A model generated the notes under the pieces. The model ran no database searches. It was given only the letters and a program-made list of their open reading frames with translations, and was not told where the DNA came from. A stretch of 64,000 nt of DNA, taken from positions 17,177,001-17,241,000 of the forward strand of contig CM049417.1 in assembly GCA_026929865.2 (NCBI GenBank), written 5' to 3'. Position 1 is the first letter of the stretch, and every line of letters begins with the position of its first letter. The position numbers and the translations under genes are program-made. Shown here in pieces: positions 22,346 to 35,222 of this stretch. Source of the DNA: Hyperoplus lanceolatus (Eukaryota; Chordata; Actinopteri; Uranoscopiformes; Ammodytidae).

Positions 22346-24712
22346 AATGTCTGATGTTGGGAACGGAGATCGACCTGCAACGGGTGGAAAACAGCGCCTT
22401 CGCCATGGAGACGGTGTTTAAGGCGTGGCTTCATGAGCAGGGAGGAGACAGGGAGCACCTCCACCTCTTGCTGCCCAGTTCCCTGGACACGCCAGTTCCA
22501 GGTACAGCCACTGCACACCATCATATACTGTACCTACATCCTGTATGTCTAGTAGTAGTAGTTTATTAGCACCGTGGATGCTCTTGATTTTCCTTGACAA
22601 GACTAGTTTGTGTATGGATCAATAACAATAATAATCAATAAGTACAGAATGATCTATGTGAATTTAGTTTCAGTTCACATGTTTTGTTATGGCATTTTGT
22701 CACCTGTGCAGTGTGCTTGAAGTGCGACATGCAGGAGCGTCTGATCAGCCCCGCTCTCATCCCCCTGAGCCCCAACCTGGGAGTGAAGACCGAGAGTGTC
22801 CGGGACTTCCTGCCCTCCACCAAGGGAACAACCAATCAGAGCATAGCGCCACAGAGACTTAAAGTGATCAAGTAAGAGACGGGGCGGCTGGGAATGAATG
22901 TGTGTCAATCTGTTGATTCAATCCTTTCATTAAAACCAGTCAAAAGTAATTTCATTCAAAGCCATGTGTTTGAACATAGAATGAAACTGTAACTGTATAG
23001 TCACTATCTTTCAAGGCTCATCAATGCTTTCTTGTGAGGGAGATATGAAGCGTGTTTGTGTGATAATGTGTTCATGTGTGTTGCATTGTGTGTATTCAGT
23101 AAAACCCTGCATGTGTCTCTGAATGGCTCTATTCTGAAAGCAGGGAGAAGTGGAATATTTATTAGATGGAACTCTCCCATCACATCAGAGACCCCGTTTC
23201 CACTTGGCATTAACATCTGACTTTTGTAATCGGATCACATGAATAAAGCTCTAAAACACTCTCAAGACGCATTGAGATAGGATCACAAAAACCACATTCG
23301 GAGGTGGTTTACGTCCGTTGTGACAGTTGTGTCCGCATTCATTTGGTGGTGGGAACACCAATGTGGTTTTTATCCACATTAGGGACCTCCTACTCAACTG
23401 CCGCCCCCTGTCTGAGCGGAAATACGTTAAAAATGCAGCTTTTATAGAAGCCTCATGAACGATAGTTGCATCCGCCAGTATTGCAAATGACAAGCTTTCT
23501 GTCCTCTGTTTTCATTTCACTGCGTAAATCTGAAAACACGGAAATCGCTGCTATTGATTGGAGAGCTGCAAGGCAACGACTTCCTGTTCTTATCTGCTTA
23601 AGAATAAAAGTCAACTCGCGTTTGGTTAGTAACAGGCTTTTTATGTGAAGGCGCACAGGAAATATTCTGTTCGCATATGCAGTATCTTAACTGCATACAG
23701 AAAGCCGTGTAGGCTACTGGTGGTGGTGACAAGAGTGTAGCAGACGTTAGAAAAGCCACCCAGCAAACACACATCTTTCACCTGCCAAAGTGGCGTAATA
23801 ACTTACTCGCCTAAGAGTTTTTACTTTGATATACTATCTATGATATTTCCCGCATTTGGCGAGTGTTAATGTAGAGCCCTCTAAGCAGTGTTGTGCATCG
23901 CTCCTCCTTGTCTAAATGAGACAGTAGCCTATCTCGTCAACCTAGACTTGTAATTATCTTTGCACGTAATACATTTTAATAGCAAATGCGATTAAAACTG
24001 TGGCACTGTACAGCCCTGTATGTTTACTTGTTCGAACCCCACCGGTTAAAAACAGCAATGCAAACGGAAATGATGTGCGTGTTGATTTAAATACAGCGCG
24101 GGTAAATGGAATCGGATCACAAGTAGACAAAGAAGTCACATTTGAAAATACAAGTGGGAACACACGGACTGAGAGCTGTCCGCTTGTAACCAGATTCAAA
24201 AAGTCAGATGTTAATCCCAGGTGGAAACAGGGTCAGAGTCTCCTTTGTCATCTGCTTAGGTGCTGGAAAACACTTTGAAACTCCTAGTTGTGTTGAGAGT
24301 GCAAAGAAATTGCCATGTAAGAGTCTTGTTGAGCTATAATCAAATGCATCCATAAGTCTATTTTTATCTCTACACAAACTTTTCTCCACTGATGATAGAA
24401 AGCAGACATGCAGGCCGAACAGTTTCATCTTCTTTTTCCCTAATTTGCATTGACTTTGCATTTTCAGGAGCTGCAGTAGGATATACTGTATGGTTGTGAG
24501 TGTGTGTCCCTGTTTTGCATACCAGTTTTTTGGAAAGTAATTGTGCTCTATGGGTGTTTGTGTGTGTGTGTTTGTTTGTGTGCTTTACATACTGATGAGT
24601 CATGATTTACAGCAGTGACATTGAAATGGAGCTTGAGGACGGTCACAGGGATGATGTCATTCCCTGTGTCAGGATCTCGATCACATCTTCTTTGAAGTCA
24701 AACATTTGACGA

Positions 24713-24808
<96 letters not shown>

Positions 24809-27800
24809 GAAGGACTCTGCGTGCAGACGGGGTCTGTGAGAGTGTGTTGTACGGCCTGCCACTGGTAATCCGCCCCTCCACCTGCTGGAAGATGGACTGG
24901 GATGAAATGGAGAGCAACCACAACCTGTTCCACGCTCTCTGCCACACACTCAGGGTGTGTGCATGTGTTACTGTAACTGTCTGATCAAGTCAAGACAACT
25001 TTCTCTACAATTTAGACATTTTAGATTGCAGCATTACACTAAGCAAGCCAGATGTATTTTCCCCTTTAAACAAAACTTCTTACAGTAAAATATCTCTCTC
25101 CTTCCTTTTCTCCTTAGCTGGCCTGTTAAACCCTCTCATTGACACCTTGTAACATTCACAGTATTCCGCTGTGCAATACAGATAAATCATTTGTTTTATC
25201 TGTTTCCCTTGCAGAGCCGTGAACTGTTCCTGTTACTGCAGGTGGAACCCACACAGAGGTCTACAGCTGGAGGCTCTGGTCTGTAGTGTGTGTGTGTGTG
25301 TGTGTGTGTGCGTGTGTGTGCGTGTGAGAAAGTTTAACAAATATATCAGTCCTTGTGAATTCACTCACACGCCCTTTGTGTGCATGTTTGTGTGCTACAC
25401 AGGTGTGTTTTCTCACTACATCCTGCAGCCATCCCCGACTCTTTCCCTCCTCATGAAGCCTGTGGCCTCCAGGGAGCTGCTGCTGCCCTGCTCACTGCCT
25501 GTCTCCACTCAGGACCCTGCACCTGATGCTCTGCAGGTCGTACAGGTTAGGCAACCCAAGTTCATTGTAAAATAAGTAATAGCAGTAGACAGAGCCAAAC
25601 CACAACACAGAGGCAGAAATAGATACGTTTTTCTCACCAAGGCATAACCTGACACCAGGAATTGAATATGGCACTGATGAAAAAAATAGATCTCTCTTCA
25701 CCTGCTATGATATCACATATCTGATAGAATATGCACCGAAGAAAAACTGACAGCTAGAGTTAAGGAATATGAATGTAGAAAATGAAATCAGAATTCCCAA
25801 GTACAGTATGTGTGGAATATAAACTCTACTTATCATGTTCTCAATATTAAGTTATTATATTATATGTTTTATATGATATGCATTAGTTTTTGTTCTGAAA
25901 TTGATAAATTATTCAAATTTTCATCACCAAATAAGAGATAGAATTTATTATTGTATATTTTACATTTTTGGGCCTGTTACCAAAGTATAAACAGTGTACA
26001 CATTTTCAAAGCCCACAAACATGAGCCCAGATTGATGTATGTCTTGTGTCTGTTTCTCTCTTCAGCGTTGTCTCACTCAGCTGGATGAGGAGTTTGTTTT
26101 CAACCCTCTGACTCTGAGCAGTAACCTGTACCAGCACCTCAGGAGTCGAACCCTGCTCTCACAGCCACGCTACCCATACAGGTCAGAGGAGGGTTGATGG
26201 GATGCAAATGAACCTGTTCACTAATTGTGAAAATGTTTGGAACTATATTTGTTATTACATATTACATATAATGGATGTAGAGGTTAATGACATAACCTCC
26301 TCTCTTCACAATGGCCATTAAAGCGACTCTTATCTTTGTTGCATTTTTACACTTTTTTTGGATTAGGTTAAAATGGTATTAATAAGGTAATTACACTCTA
26401 AAATAAAAGACAGACCCACCAGGAGTAAAAACAAACAATGATTTCAATCTCATAATATTATGAAAAATATATATAAAATTCAACCAATCAAATCGTTCGG
26501 ACCGAACGATTTGATTGGCCGACAGACCTGTCTGTTTGCGGTCTGTTCTGTATTGCGCATTCTCAACTAGAGGGTTTGTTTTGATTCCACGGCAGACAGT
26601 AGCGAGTAGCGACCATTGTAGAAAAGGCCCCAACGTTCATAAGTTACAGTGTTGTTAGTTCTTACAGTGTGTTAAAATGTGTTTTGTTCAGTGTGGATAG
26701 CAGTCAGTTAGGGCCGTGACGTCAGTCGGACAGAGAGCCTGTTTAGTTTCCGTTCTCTTCTCCCTCGGTCAGATGTGTGAGCATTGCCGCAGTAAGTGAT
26801 CATTCCACATGGAAATGTGTTTATCTGAGTTTAAATGTGAATCACCCGTGTGTGAGTATGTACATGCAGTCCCGATCGCTGTTATAATATAGTTTGCATG
26901 CGATTCGCGGGTCGCAACAGCTGTTGTAACGTCTCCTCACGAGCGGAGTTTAAACCTTTGTTCTTTTCCCGCGATCTATATGCGACTGTGCTTGTGAAAG
27001 AAGGAAAATAAAGAGCGGATAAAACCCTACTCCTCCTCTCCTAGTCTCATGCTTATAGTCTGACGCCTTTGGCCATAAGTGGTATTCTGGCCGACACCTC
27101 TGAAGTGAAACCAGTGATACAAGCATGGAATGAGGGTGTGGGGGCATTGGAGGGAGGCGGGATGGTATGATAGTGCTGTAATTCTCAATTGCAGGATCGG
27201 TAAGAGTCCCTTTAAGGCTGTGATGAAAATATTGGTGATGGTTATTTAACACATGAGTATGGCAGCGATGATTGTGTAAGATTAAATAGAAAAGTGAATA
27301 AAGATGTTAACTATAAGGTCATTATTTTGATTCCAGTATGCAACCAGCAGCTGTCAAGAGAGACCAGTCACAGCCACTAGAGGGCACTAAGAACACAGGC
27401 AGCAGACAGCCGCGGCAGGTAAACACAACAGCTTTATGATGGTTTAAAGGTCAGCTTGTGATGCTTATATAAATGAGCACAATAGTTATGACAAGAACCA
27501 AGCTGAGTTCATGAGCCAAGGACAATTTCATAAAGAATATTTTTTTATAAACCCCATTAAAGATGTGTGCATGGGGGGGAGTGTTTGCTTTACTAATGCA
27601 GGGTCCTCCTCACTTATCACTTCCGTATTTACTCAATAGATGGAAGCACTCCACATCAGCATAAACCAGCCCTTTAGTAACATGATGTGTTTAATTTTTC
27701 ACATTAAGAGGAGTGAATAATTTGAAAGAAAAGCAGGTAGTTTTCATTGAATTCAGGAGTTTTTTTTATAATCCCAAAACTAACAGCAAAGACTTGGCAA

Positions 27801-27883
27801 TCAGGAACAGAAGTATAAGTAAAAGTTCATTGATCAGAGGTTACTGTTATCTGTGTTGTTGCAATAAAGACCTCAGAAGTCCC

Positions 27884-27944
<61 letters not shown>

Positions 27945-29648
27945 AGTGGTCGGTTGGGTCTATTTTAGTTAAATACTAAGTAATAAGTACAGAAGTTGTT
28001 ATCAGCTCAAGTTACATTAGGTCTTAACATTAAAAGTATCCTCTGTGAGTGTTACATGCTGTCAAATGCATTGGTGTGTAAGCAGCATCTTCGCCTTGAT
28101 ATGTTGGATAATTTTTTAATCAAGAGCAAAAAATGCGGGAATCAGTGGCTCATCTTTAACAGTGCTCTTTCATTTCATAAGCTTGTCAGGATTTTGTCTC
28201 TAATCTATTTATCTGAAAAATGACTAGTAACTAAATACATGTAGTACAATATTTCCCTAGAAGCACCTAAAATGTACTTAAGTATAGTACTTTACTAAAT
28301 GTACATATTGTATTCCACCCCTGATTATAACAACCCTGGGCAAAACTTGGTTTCAGTGCAACCAAAAGTAAAATATTGATACAGGAAAAGATAAGATTAT
28401 CTCACTGAATAGGCTGTGTGAATCACACTGTTGTTTGATTTTATAGTGAGTTCATAGTGAGTTATACACACTGATAAAACAAGCTGACATGCCATTACTG
28501 AACCAAAAAATAAAATAAGTGTCCTTCGAGGAGTCTGGCGAAAGTTCTAGAGAAAATAATAGTAGGAATCCCAATTTTACAGAGTCCCACTTTCAAAGAT
28601 CTTAACATTTCATCCTTCCATTTTATTTATGTTATGTCAACCGAGGCCTACTGCAATCTGAGAGTGTGGGACTGTTGGCGGTGTGACTCATCAGGGTTGA
28701 TAAGGCTGCTGACATGCAAATAGTTCACTGCAGTGGCAAAACACAGAGAGAAAAATGTTCGTCCTTTCTGCTTTTGTTTTGTTCTGCCCTTTGGCTTGCT
28801 CTCTTTCTGTTCACTACAGTGGAACTCAAGCCGTAGCGGTTAGCGTGTTTATAAGAAGCCTCCATGTCTTCCTCTTCTCAAATTCTTTATCTCTCTTTTT
28901 TATCTATACCTCCTTCCAAGCCTCCTCATCTTCCTCTCTTTTGAATCACTCTTTCTTTCTTGTCGAAGACATCAAAAGCTCACGGCTCAATATTTAGTCA
29001 GTTGGCAATTAATTGTCTTGTTTAAATAGCATTCTTAATTGCATTAAAGGTGAAGTCAGCCATTCTGGAGCATGCTTGTTGCCAAAGATGTCTCCTGAAT
29101 ATCACCTCATGATCTGCAACCTGTACAAACTGTGTGTGTGCGCTGAAAAGCAATCCTAACCAATGTTAATACCAAGCGTGTTGCTAGCTACGGTGGCCCC
29201 TTTGTATACATACAAGTTTACAGAGACTAGGCTGTGTATTAAAACCTGATTTTCAACACAAACAGTACGGACAGGTTTCTGATCATGAGGAGATATTCAC
29301 TGATTTCGACAAAAAGCTACAAGCCTTCTCCAGAATTTGCTGACCTTTAAATAAGTGTTTTCAAAAAGTATAAAGAAGTTTTTGAAATATAATGGCTGTG
29401 TGTTGTTGTCTCCACGAAATCAGGGTCGCACAGTGGGAGCGAACAGCAAGGTCAGGGCCACTGTGGCTCCCTTCCCCTCTTCCTCCTCCCACACATTCTC
29501 CTCCTTTTCCTCCATGGGACCCCCTCCTGCTAAGGCCTCTCGTCCGCCCCTGACGCTCCTCAGCAGCGGCAGCGCAGTCCGCCGGGCCCCGGCCCCGACT
29601 CAACAACACCAGGAAAATGAAAACGATGAACCCATGGTGATACAGTAA
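22346..29648 (+). CDS. m1ap: Meiosis 1 associated protein, C-terminal two thirds (8 exons)
   Basis: Exons, all with GT-AG borders and matching phases: 22346-22501, 22712-22871, 24813-24954, 25215-25278, 25403-25545, 26066-26181, 27337-27418 and 29424-29648 (stop TAA at 29646-29648). They encode 361 residues. Hallmarks shared with vertebrate M1AP are the LGTEIDL segment followed by FKAWLHEQ, a CLKCDMQERL segment, YGLPLVIRP followed by CWKMDWDEME, and RATVAP near the C-terminus. Known role: needed for male meiosis I; vertebrate genetics links it to spermatogenic arrest. Human M1AP is about 530 residues, so about 170 N-terminal residues are missing. No exon for them was found in the 22 kb upstream, so the gene probably starts beyond the left edge or in divergent exons. 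It is convergent with dok1, as in mammals. Exon 3 starts five bases behind a long TG repeat. Confidence 0.88.
23191..24233. mobile_element. DNA transposon, non-autonomous, about 1 kb, in m1ap intron
   Basis: The termini are long inverted repeats: the left end reads ACCCCGTTTCCACTTGG and the right end on the minus strand ACCCTGTTTCCACCTGG, with similarity continuing for about 45 bp. Both sides are flanked by CAGAG (23186-23190 and 24234-24238), a possible 5-bp duplication. I have seen this end sequence as a widespread fish repeat but cannot assign the superfamily. It has no coding capacity. It sits in the intron between m1ap exons 2 and 3; a degraded relative is at 8714-9250. Confidence 0.75.
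24715..24807. repeat. (TG)n microsatellite abutting an m1ap acceptor
   Basis: About 46 uninterrupted TG units. The tract ends five bases before the exon at 24813 and so occupies the place of the polypyrimidine tract. Confidence 0.98.
25286..25326. repeat. (TG)n microsatellite in a short m1ap intron
   Basis: TG run with two C interruptions, starting eight bases after the donor of the exon ending at 25278. The intron is only 124 bp. Confidence 0.95.
26322..27211. mobile_element. TTAA-flanked element, 890 bp, in m1ap intron
   Basis: TTAA lies on both sides (26318-26321 and 27212-27215). The ends are inverted repeats: AGCGACTCTTATC on the left, and on the right read on the minus strand AGGGACTCTTACC. 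The interior includes a perfect 17-bp-arm palindrome (26484-26518). No transposase is seen. It lies in the intron between m1ap exons 6 and 7. Confidence 0.65.
26484..26518. repeat. Perfect palindrome, 17-bp arms
   Basis: CCAATCAAATCGTTCGG, one spacer A, then its exact reverse complement. It lies within the TTAA-flanked element and is probably a structural part of it. Confidence 0.95.
27886..27943. repeat. (TG)n microsatellite
   Basis: TG run of about 58 bases in the last m1ap intron. Confidence 0.97.
29048..29346. mobile_element. TTAA-flanked MITE, AGGTGNAGTCAGC family, copy A
   Basis: TTAA at 29044-29047 and 29347-29350. The left end AGGTGAAGTCAGCC and the right end (minus strand AGGTCAGC, then TTCTGGAGAA) are inverted repeats. 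The interior shares with the copy at 42863 a segment around GCTAGC and a segment about ATATTCACTGATTT. It is in the last m1ap intron, 77 bp before the final exon. Confidence 0.75.
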
Positions 29649-30373
29649 GAACTTTGGAGTGTGGATGGACCAATGTTCTATACAAAGACAATGTACTCTA
29701 TTCTCAACACGTCAGTTAGCACACACACACTTTGAAATCCTGCAATATCCTGATCTGTCACTTCAAAGAGTTTTCCAGTGAGCTTACAAGGTTGCTTAGT
29801 CAGCACGCGCACACACACAGACATCTGGCTAATGGGTCTCCATTGTAAAGTTTCTGAGTAATCGAGCAGCTCATAAAGGCTTTAAAGAGTAAAGGGAGGG
29901 AAAGACACGCACTAATTTGCACGTAAACACCACACACATGGGGTCACACACTGTGAACAACACACACTATTCTTCACTGCTCTCTGGGTGGTTACAGCTT
30001 CCTTTGATACTTTCAATTCATCTATTTATTGTCACCGCAAAAACCGTATGAGCCGGGCCTGCGTTTGACTGGCCTCCTCCGTGAGTGTGCACGCGCGTGA
30101 GAAAGGAAAGTTTAAAGTCACCGCCGTCTGTGGATTGCTGAGGCAGCAGAACTTGAAAATGCGGGAGAAAATTATGAAAAGGAAGGAAACAGCAGGACAA
30201 AGAAAGAATGGAAGAATGAGAGATGGAAGGAGGGAATAGAAAGCGAGAAGAAACTATGAAAAAAAGGACAAAGGGTCGGTGGTGAGGGAGATCAGACGAA
30301 GACTAAAGGATGTATAAAAAGCATTGTTACAGCACACCCGTACAAAGGAAAAGTTAACGTATAGTTCTGGCTT

Positions 30374-30379
30374 AATAAA
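30374..30379 (+). promoter_or_regulatory. Candidate m1ap poly(A) signal
   Basis: First canonical AATAAA I noticed downstream of the m1ap stop codon, about 725 bp away. Unproven; AATAAA is common by chance in AT-rich sequence. Confidence 0.25.
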
Positions 30380-33370
30380 GCAGACATGCATAAGCTACAC
30401 AATAGTATATACTGACATATAGACAAACACACACATATGCACATTCCATTTCTATTTTGCCCTTAAGCCCCCATCTGAACACAGCTCCACTGTTTTAATG
30501 AGACGGAGAATAAAGCGGCAGACAGAGAGGCCTCTCTGCTCTCCTTCACCCCCACAGCCGGCTCTCTCTCCGGGGGCTGAGAGGGAGCGTGCGAGGGGGG
30601 GAGGCAGGATGCACGAGGGAAAAGGATCAACTGAAAAACTGCTGTGTTCTATGGAATAGTGAAGATGACTATTACTCAATACTACTCAAAACAATACTGC
30701 TATATTGCAATGAAGGCAATTTTATATTTGATGGCGGTCGAATCCGGTTCGTGCAGTGACAACGCTGCTGATTTCTGTACAGCATTACATCCACGCATAT
30801 CTAACTGTGGATTCTTGCTCATACACACATTGCTCATTTGGAAATTCTCAGTATTTTTCATTTGTACCTCGTCAAGAAGCTTTGTCATCCACACAAGCAC
30901 ACACACACACACACACTCACACATAAAGGCTTAATGAGTCTCCCGCCATTCCACCCCCTTGTTGAACCTTATAACATTAGGGACTACCCGGTGGCAAAGG
31001 ACTTTATGATGTTGTGATGTCACAGGACTTTCGCATTCACCAACTGCTTCCACAACGATCCTTTTGTCAGAACTATGCGCTGACATTTTACCCACTTCTC
31101 TTTCGCTCTCTCCGTCCTTTTCCCCTTTCCCTCTCACTCAGTACAGTACAGTCCACACCAGCTCAGAAGTTTTGTCAACGTGTGCGAATTTCATACATTT
31201 GTTCAAAAAGGACAACGACAGCCTCTGTGTCCTGGCAATGGGTCATAAGGCTAAAGGCAAAGTTCCTCTGATTAATCCCGGACGACATCGGCCACACTCC
31301 CCCATTAAATGTCACAACTGTAAGAGATTGTAATGGAGCGCCACCAGCAACCAACATAACTGTCCCTATTTGAAAATTCTGTTAAATTTTTCAGGTTTTG
31401 GCGAGTTTGGGAGCCATAGCAGCTGTTGTTTTTCAAAGAAAGTTCTTTGTTCATTGTTGTTCTTATTGCAACGCAAGCACATCCTTATCTCAGTGTTGAC
31501 TCACTCATGTTCCTGTTCAGCTCTTATGTTGTGGTTGTCTGTTGACTGTTTTTAATCTAATTTATTATCTGAGCTGCAAAGGAAATTGACATGACTTGAT
31601 GTCATTTGTTCACTCTGTTACATTCATATCAGTTAGTGATATTTGCGCTGATGTGTCATTTCATGATCCTGTAATCTCTACATATTTATATTTATATTTA
31701 TATTTACATCTATATATTTATTGACTTTCTATCGGATTTGTATGCTATCACTGTTTATGAACTGTTAATAAATTGTCCTTTACAAAAAGTATCATCTTGG
31801 TGGGAAGATTATTGTTTTGTCTTTCCTTAGAGTTTATGTCACATGACATACCTTTGCTTTGAAAACAGGTCATCTCACCACCTTTAACATTTAACTCCCA
31901 CTGGGTCGTCACAGAACATTAGCACTATGTACAACTTCCAGGGGCACATATTACCATGGAAACTACATGCAATATGAACATTTAATATGTGTATTAATAG
32001 ATTAGACTGTCATCTTGGCAGTCATTGTTGTCCCTTTTTAAAAAATCACAACCTTAAATTAAAATAATCCAGACACAATGCGTTACAAGAGTGAAAGTAT
32101 ATCTTCGAAAATGATTTGCCAAAATGTATCACAAAGACCTAAAGATCAAAAGGAGACCAATAAGTTTAATTTGGGCAGACCATGACCAAACCACCTACTG
32201 TTTCACCCACAGCACATTAGCACTGTTTAAGACTGACAGACTACTAGTGCTATGTAAAGTTACATCAACATGTAATAGTATCTATACTGATTAAATGTCT
32301 TTCTAGAAGGGCGGCATATTTGTGGCCAGTTGAAGGCTGCATACGTGGTTGGCTTTTGTCAACGTTGTGGTGTCTCACTTAGTGTACTCCCCTGCAATGA
32401 CACACAGTGCTGCTACTTCACAATAAAAATGTACCTTTAAACACTGTTGACTGTGTCACAAACAGCACCTAGTGTGCAATCACTAAAGTCGCTTACATCC
32501 ATATATTTGCAATGGCTGTTATGTGAATTGGTACATTATAATTTGCTCTAGAAACATAATCTCAACCCCTCAGAGCATTTCATCTACAGTAATGATAGTT
32601 TGTCCAACAGCAACATTATAATACAGTAAAAAATCAAATACCTGTAATTAACTAAATCTGTTGTGAAAAATGACAATACATTCTAAAAACTGCAACTTTA
32701 AAAATCTCATGCAATCCTACAAGTCCTAAACAATTATTTTCAAATTGATTGCATCTAAAATTCTAAAAAGTTTACGTTTACCAACCAACCCTGTCTGTGA
32801 TGCTTCACACCAGAACAAATCATTTCTGAGTGCAGGAGGAGACAGTTTGCCTCCTACTTTTTAACTTCTGATTCATTATTTTGTGAGGGTGGAGAGATGA
32901 CCTTCTTTCCACGCACCATTTTTGTCTCTTTCTGCAGACAGTGACTACATGTCTGTGTCTGTGTTAGCATGGGCAGTACACCCTTCTGTTTCTGGTTGAT
33001 AAGCTCTGTATTTTTATATAGAAAGCTTGGCTTCCTCTTTTTGTAATATTTTGCCATTTCAGAATGTTTTTGCATTTTTTCCACTCTGATCTAAAAAAAA
33101 AATATCTGTGGTCGGCCTGGCTACAAGTGAATAGTATTTCTTATAGTCTCATCAGTTTCTATACTTGAGTCAGGATAATATTAGTGCTGGGACTTCCTGC
33201 TCTATTTTCATTCAATCATTTCCTTTGCTGCAATGTGCAGAAGAGAAGAAAAAAGACTCTACTGTCCAGACTCTATCTGTGTCACAAACTGTCTCTTTCC
33301 TGTAATTGTCCTGACTGGCCAAAACGACGGGAGAGGACTCTGATATACACGCAGACGGGCAGAGCATGAA

Positions 33371-33373
<3 letters not shown>

Positions 33374-33413
<40 letters not shown>

Positions 33414-33418
33414 ACACA
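33374..33418. repeat. (CA)n microsatellite
   Basis: CA run of about 45 bases with one late interruption. Confidence 0.97.
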
Positions 33419-33806
33419 GGCGTCACAATTCATATACAGAATAATCAGCTCTCTCATAAGCAGAGCTGAGCGAGAACAGAAAGAGGAAGTGTATCTATGT
33501 GTGGAGGAAGTGAGGAGGTGAAGTCAGGAGGCTACAGGAGCTTCACTAAGCATCGTACTGACAACAATCTGAAAGGTTTGCCCTCCAACGGAGGCCTAAG
33601 AAAACTTACATTGAATTTTTCCCTACAGAATTTTGCAGTTAAATTTGCATCAAACTTTACTTTCAAACTCTTAGTTTTTTCCTCTTTGACTGTTTAGCAA
33701 GGTGTTGCAAAGGCATACCTATTTGTCAATGCAAACCTTGCAGTAGATATATTTATTTCACGTAATTTTATTTACACACCGCCGAGATCTGAGAGTGAAT
33801 GAAACC

Positions 33807-33830
33807 CTCTCTCTCTCTCTCTCTCTCTCT
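33807..33830. repeat. (CT)n microsatellite
   Basis: Short CT dinucleotide run. Confidence 0.9.
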
Positions 33831-34486
33831 TCGACACATTTAGCCACAAATTGCTAAATATAAAAGCTGGTGGTCTGCAGAGTCACAGACAAGAGGAAAT
33901 CGGACAGTTACAGGTGTTTGAAGGCAGAACACACGGGTCCTCGTGAGACGTACACAGAAGAAAGGTCTCATATTTTGAGTACCGCAATCTTAAAACAGAA
34001 TGAGGAAATACGGCCGAGTTTCAGCTCAAGGGGTGTTTTATATTCAGAAGTGCAGCTGACAGGTGTGAAACATTCCCAAGGTTAGAAACAAGCGGGTTCT
34101 CAACACGTCCGTGCGGTCTGCACTGGATATGATTCAGTTTCCAGATGCTGAAATTTCAAGTAACTCAACAAACACATGACAATACATTCTAACATTATAA
34201 CTTTATAACATTATTACGTTTACTAGTAGTAGTAGCAATAGAAATTCTTATAAACTTACTTGGTCGCTTTGCTGGATGTTTAAATAGGAAATTGGTTGCT
34301 AGCAGATTTGTACCATAGAAGCTTTATGTCAGTGCTGTGTTTACAGATTTTTCACTTCCCCCAAACAGCTGTAACAAATGTACCAACTGCACGTACGTTA
34401 CCTGTTAGCTACAGTATATAAAAAATCTTGTCTGTCGTCTGCGACAAAAGATTGGATATTTTTATAGGAATAAAGCCACCTTCCCG

Positions 34487-34912
34487 TTGTTCAGTAGGAA
34501 AAGGATTATTGAGGCAGTTTTTATGTCTGTCCTTGATTACGGTGATGTGGTTTATCGGCATGCATCTCGTTCATGCCTTAAACTCCTAGACTCTGTATTT
34601 CACTCTGCTTTGAGATTCACTACAGGAGATGCTTATGATACACACCATTGTGTTTTATATGAAAAGGTTGGGTGGTCCTCCCTTAAGGAGAGACGTGATG
34701 CACATTGGCATATTTTTATATATAAAGCTCTGACTGGAAAGCCACCACTCTATTTGACAGAAATGCTGCTTATTTCAGATGGGCTTTATCAAACCCGCTC
34801 AACTGACATGCTCATGTTATATGTTCCCTATGCCCGGTCTGAGCTTGGTAAAACCGCTTTAGCCATAGTGCCCCTGACTCCTGGAACAGCCTACAACATA
34901 CAATTAAAATAA
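34487..34912 (+). pseudogene. LINE ORF2 C-terminal fragment
   Basis: About 141 codons, open, matching the C-terminal part of a LINE polyprotein downstream of the reverse transcriptase core. The catalytic motifs are absent because the element is 5'-truncated, so it has no activity of its own. Confidence 0.75.
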
Positions 34913-35036
34913 ATACACTCATAACTGTTAACCAATTTAAAATAATTATTTTGAATCAGCCCCTCTACACCTGTAACTGTTTTAATTAGGCTATTGTCTC
35001 TTTCATTCACTTGATCTGAATGTTTTAAATTGTTGT

Positions 35037-35040
<4 letters not shown>

Positions 35041-35115
<75 letters not shown>
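35041..35115. repeat. (TG)n microsatellite inside LINE 3' region
   Basis: Uninterrupted TG run of about 75 bases between the LINE coding fragment and its 3' tail. Confidence 0.98.
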
Positions 35116-35118
<3 letters not shown>

Positions 35119-35222
35119 CTTGTTATATACTCATTGTATATTGTGTATCTGTACAAACTCGACGTCATTGTAAAAGAGGGTCACCCCTCAATTGATCTTT
35201 TGAGGTTAAATAAAGGAAAATG

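Larger units (their letters stand above)
29649..34444. other. m1ap 3' flank and intergenic sequence
   Basis: No further gene recognised. A canonical poly(A) signal AATAAA at 30374-30379, about 725 bp after the m1ap stop, could end the m1ap transcript. The rest is AT-rich spacer with a CA repeat (33374-33418) and a TC repeat (33807-33830). Confidence 0.5.
34445..35222 (+). mobile_element. 3' fragment of a non-LTR retrotransposon
   Basis: A 5'-truncated LINE on the plus strand. Coding similarity starts about 34448, and the open part (34487-34912) carries the region typical of many fish LINEs downstream of the RT, including SVLDYGDVVY, LRFTTGDAYDTHHC and FIYKAL. The 3' region holds a TG repeat (35041-35115) and ends in GAGGG-TCAC-CCCTC (35176-35189), then CAATTGATC and TTAAATAAAGG. 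This tail matches the tail of the SINE at 43961-44030. The clade could be L1-, L2- or Rex1-like; I cannot decide. Confidence 0.8.
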
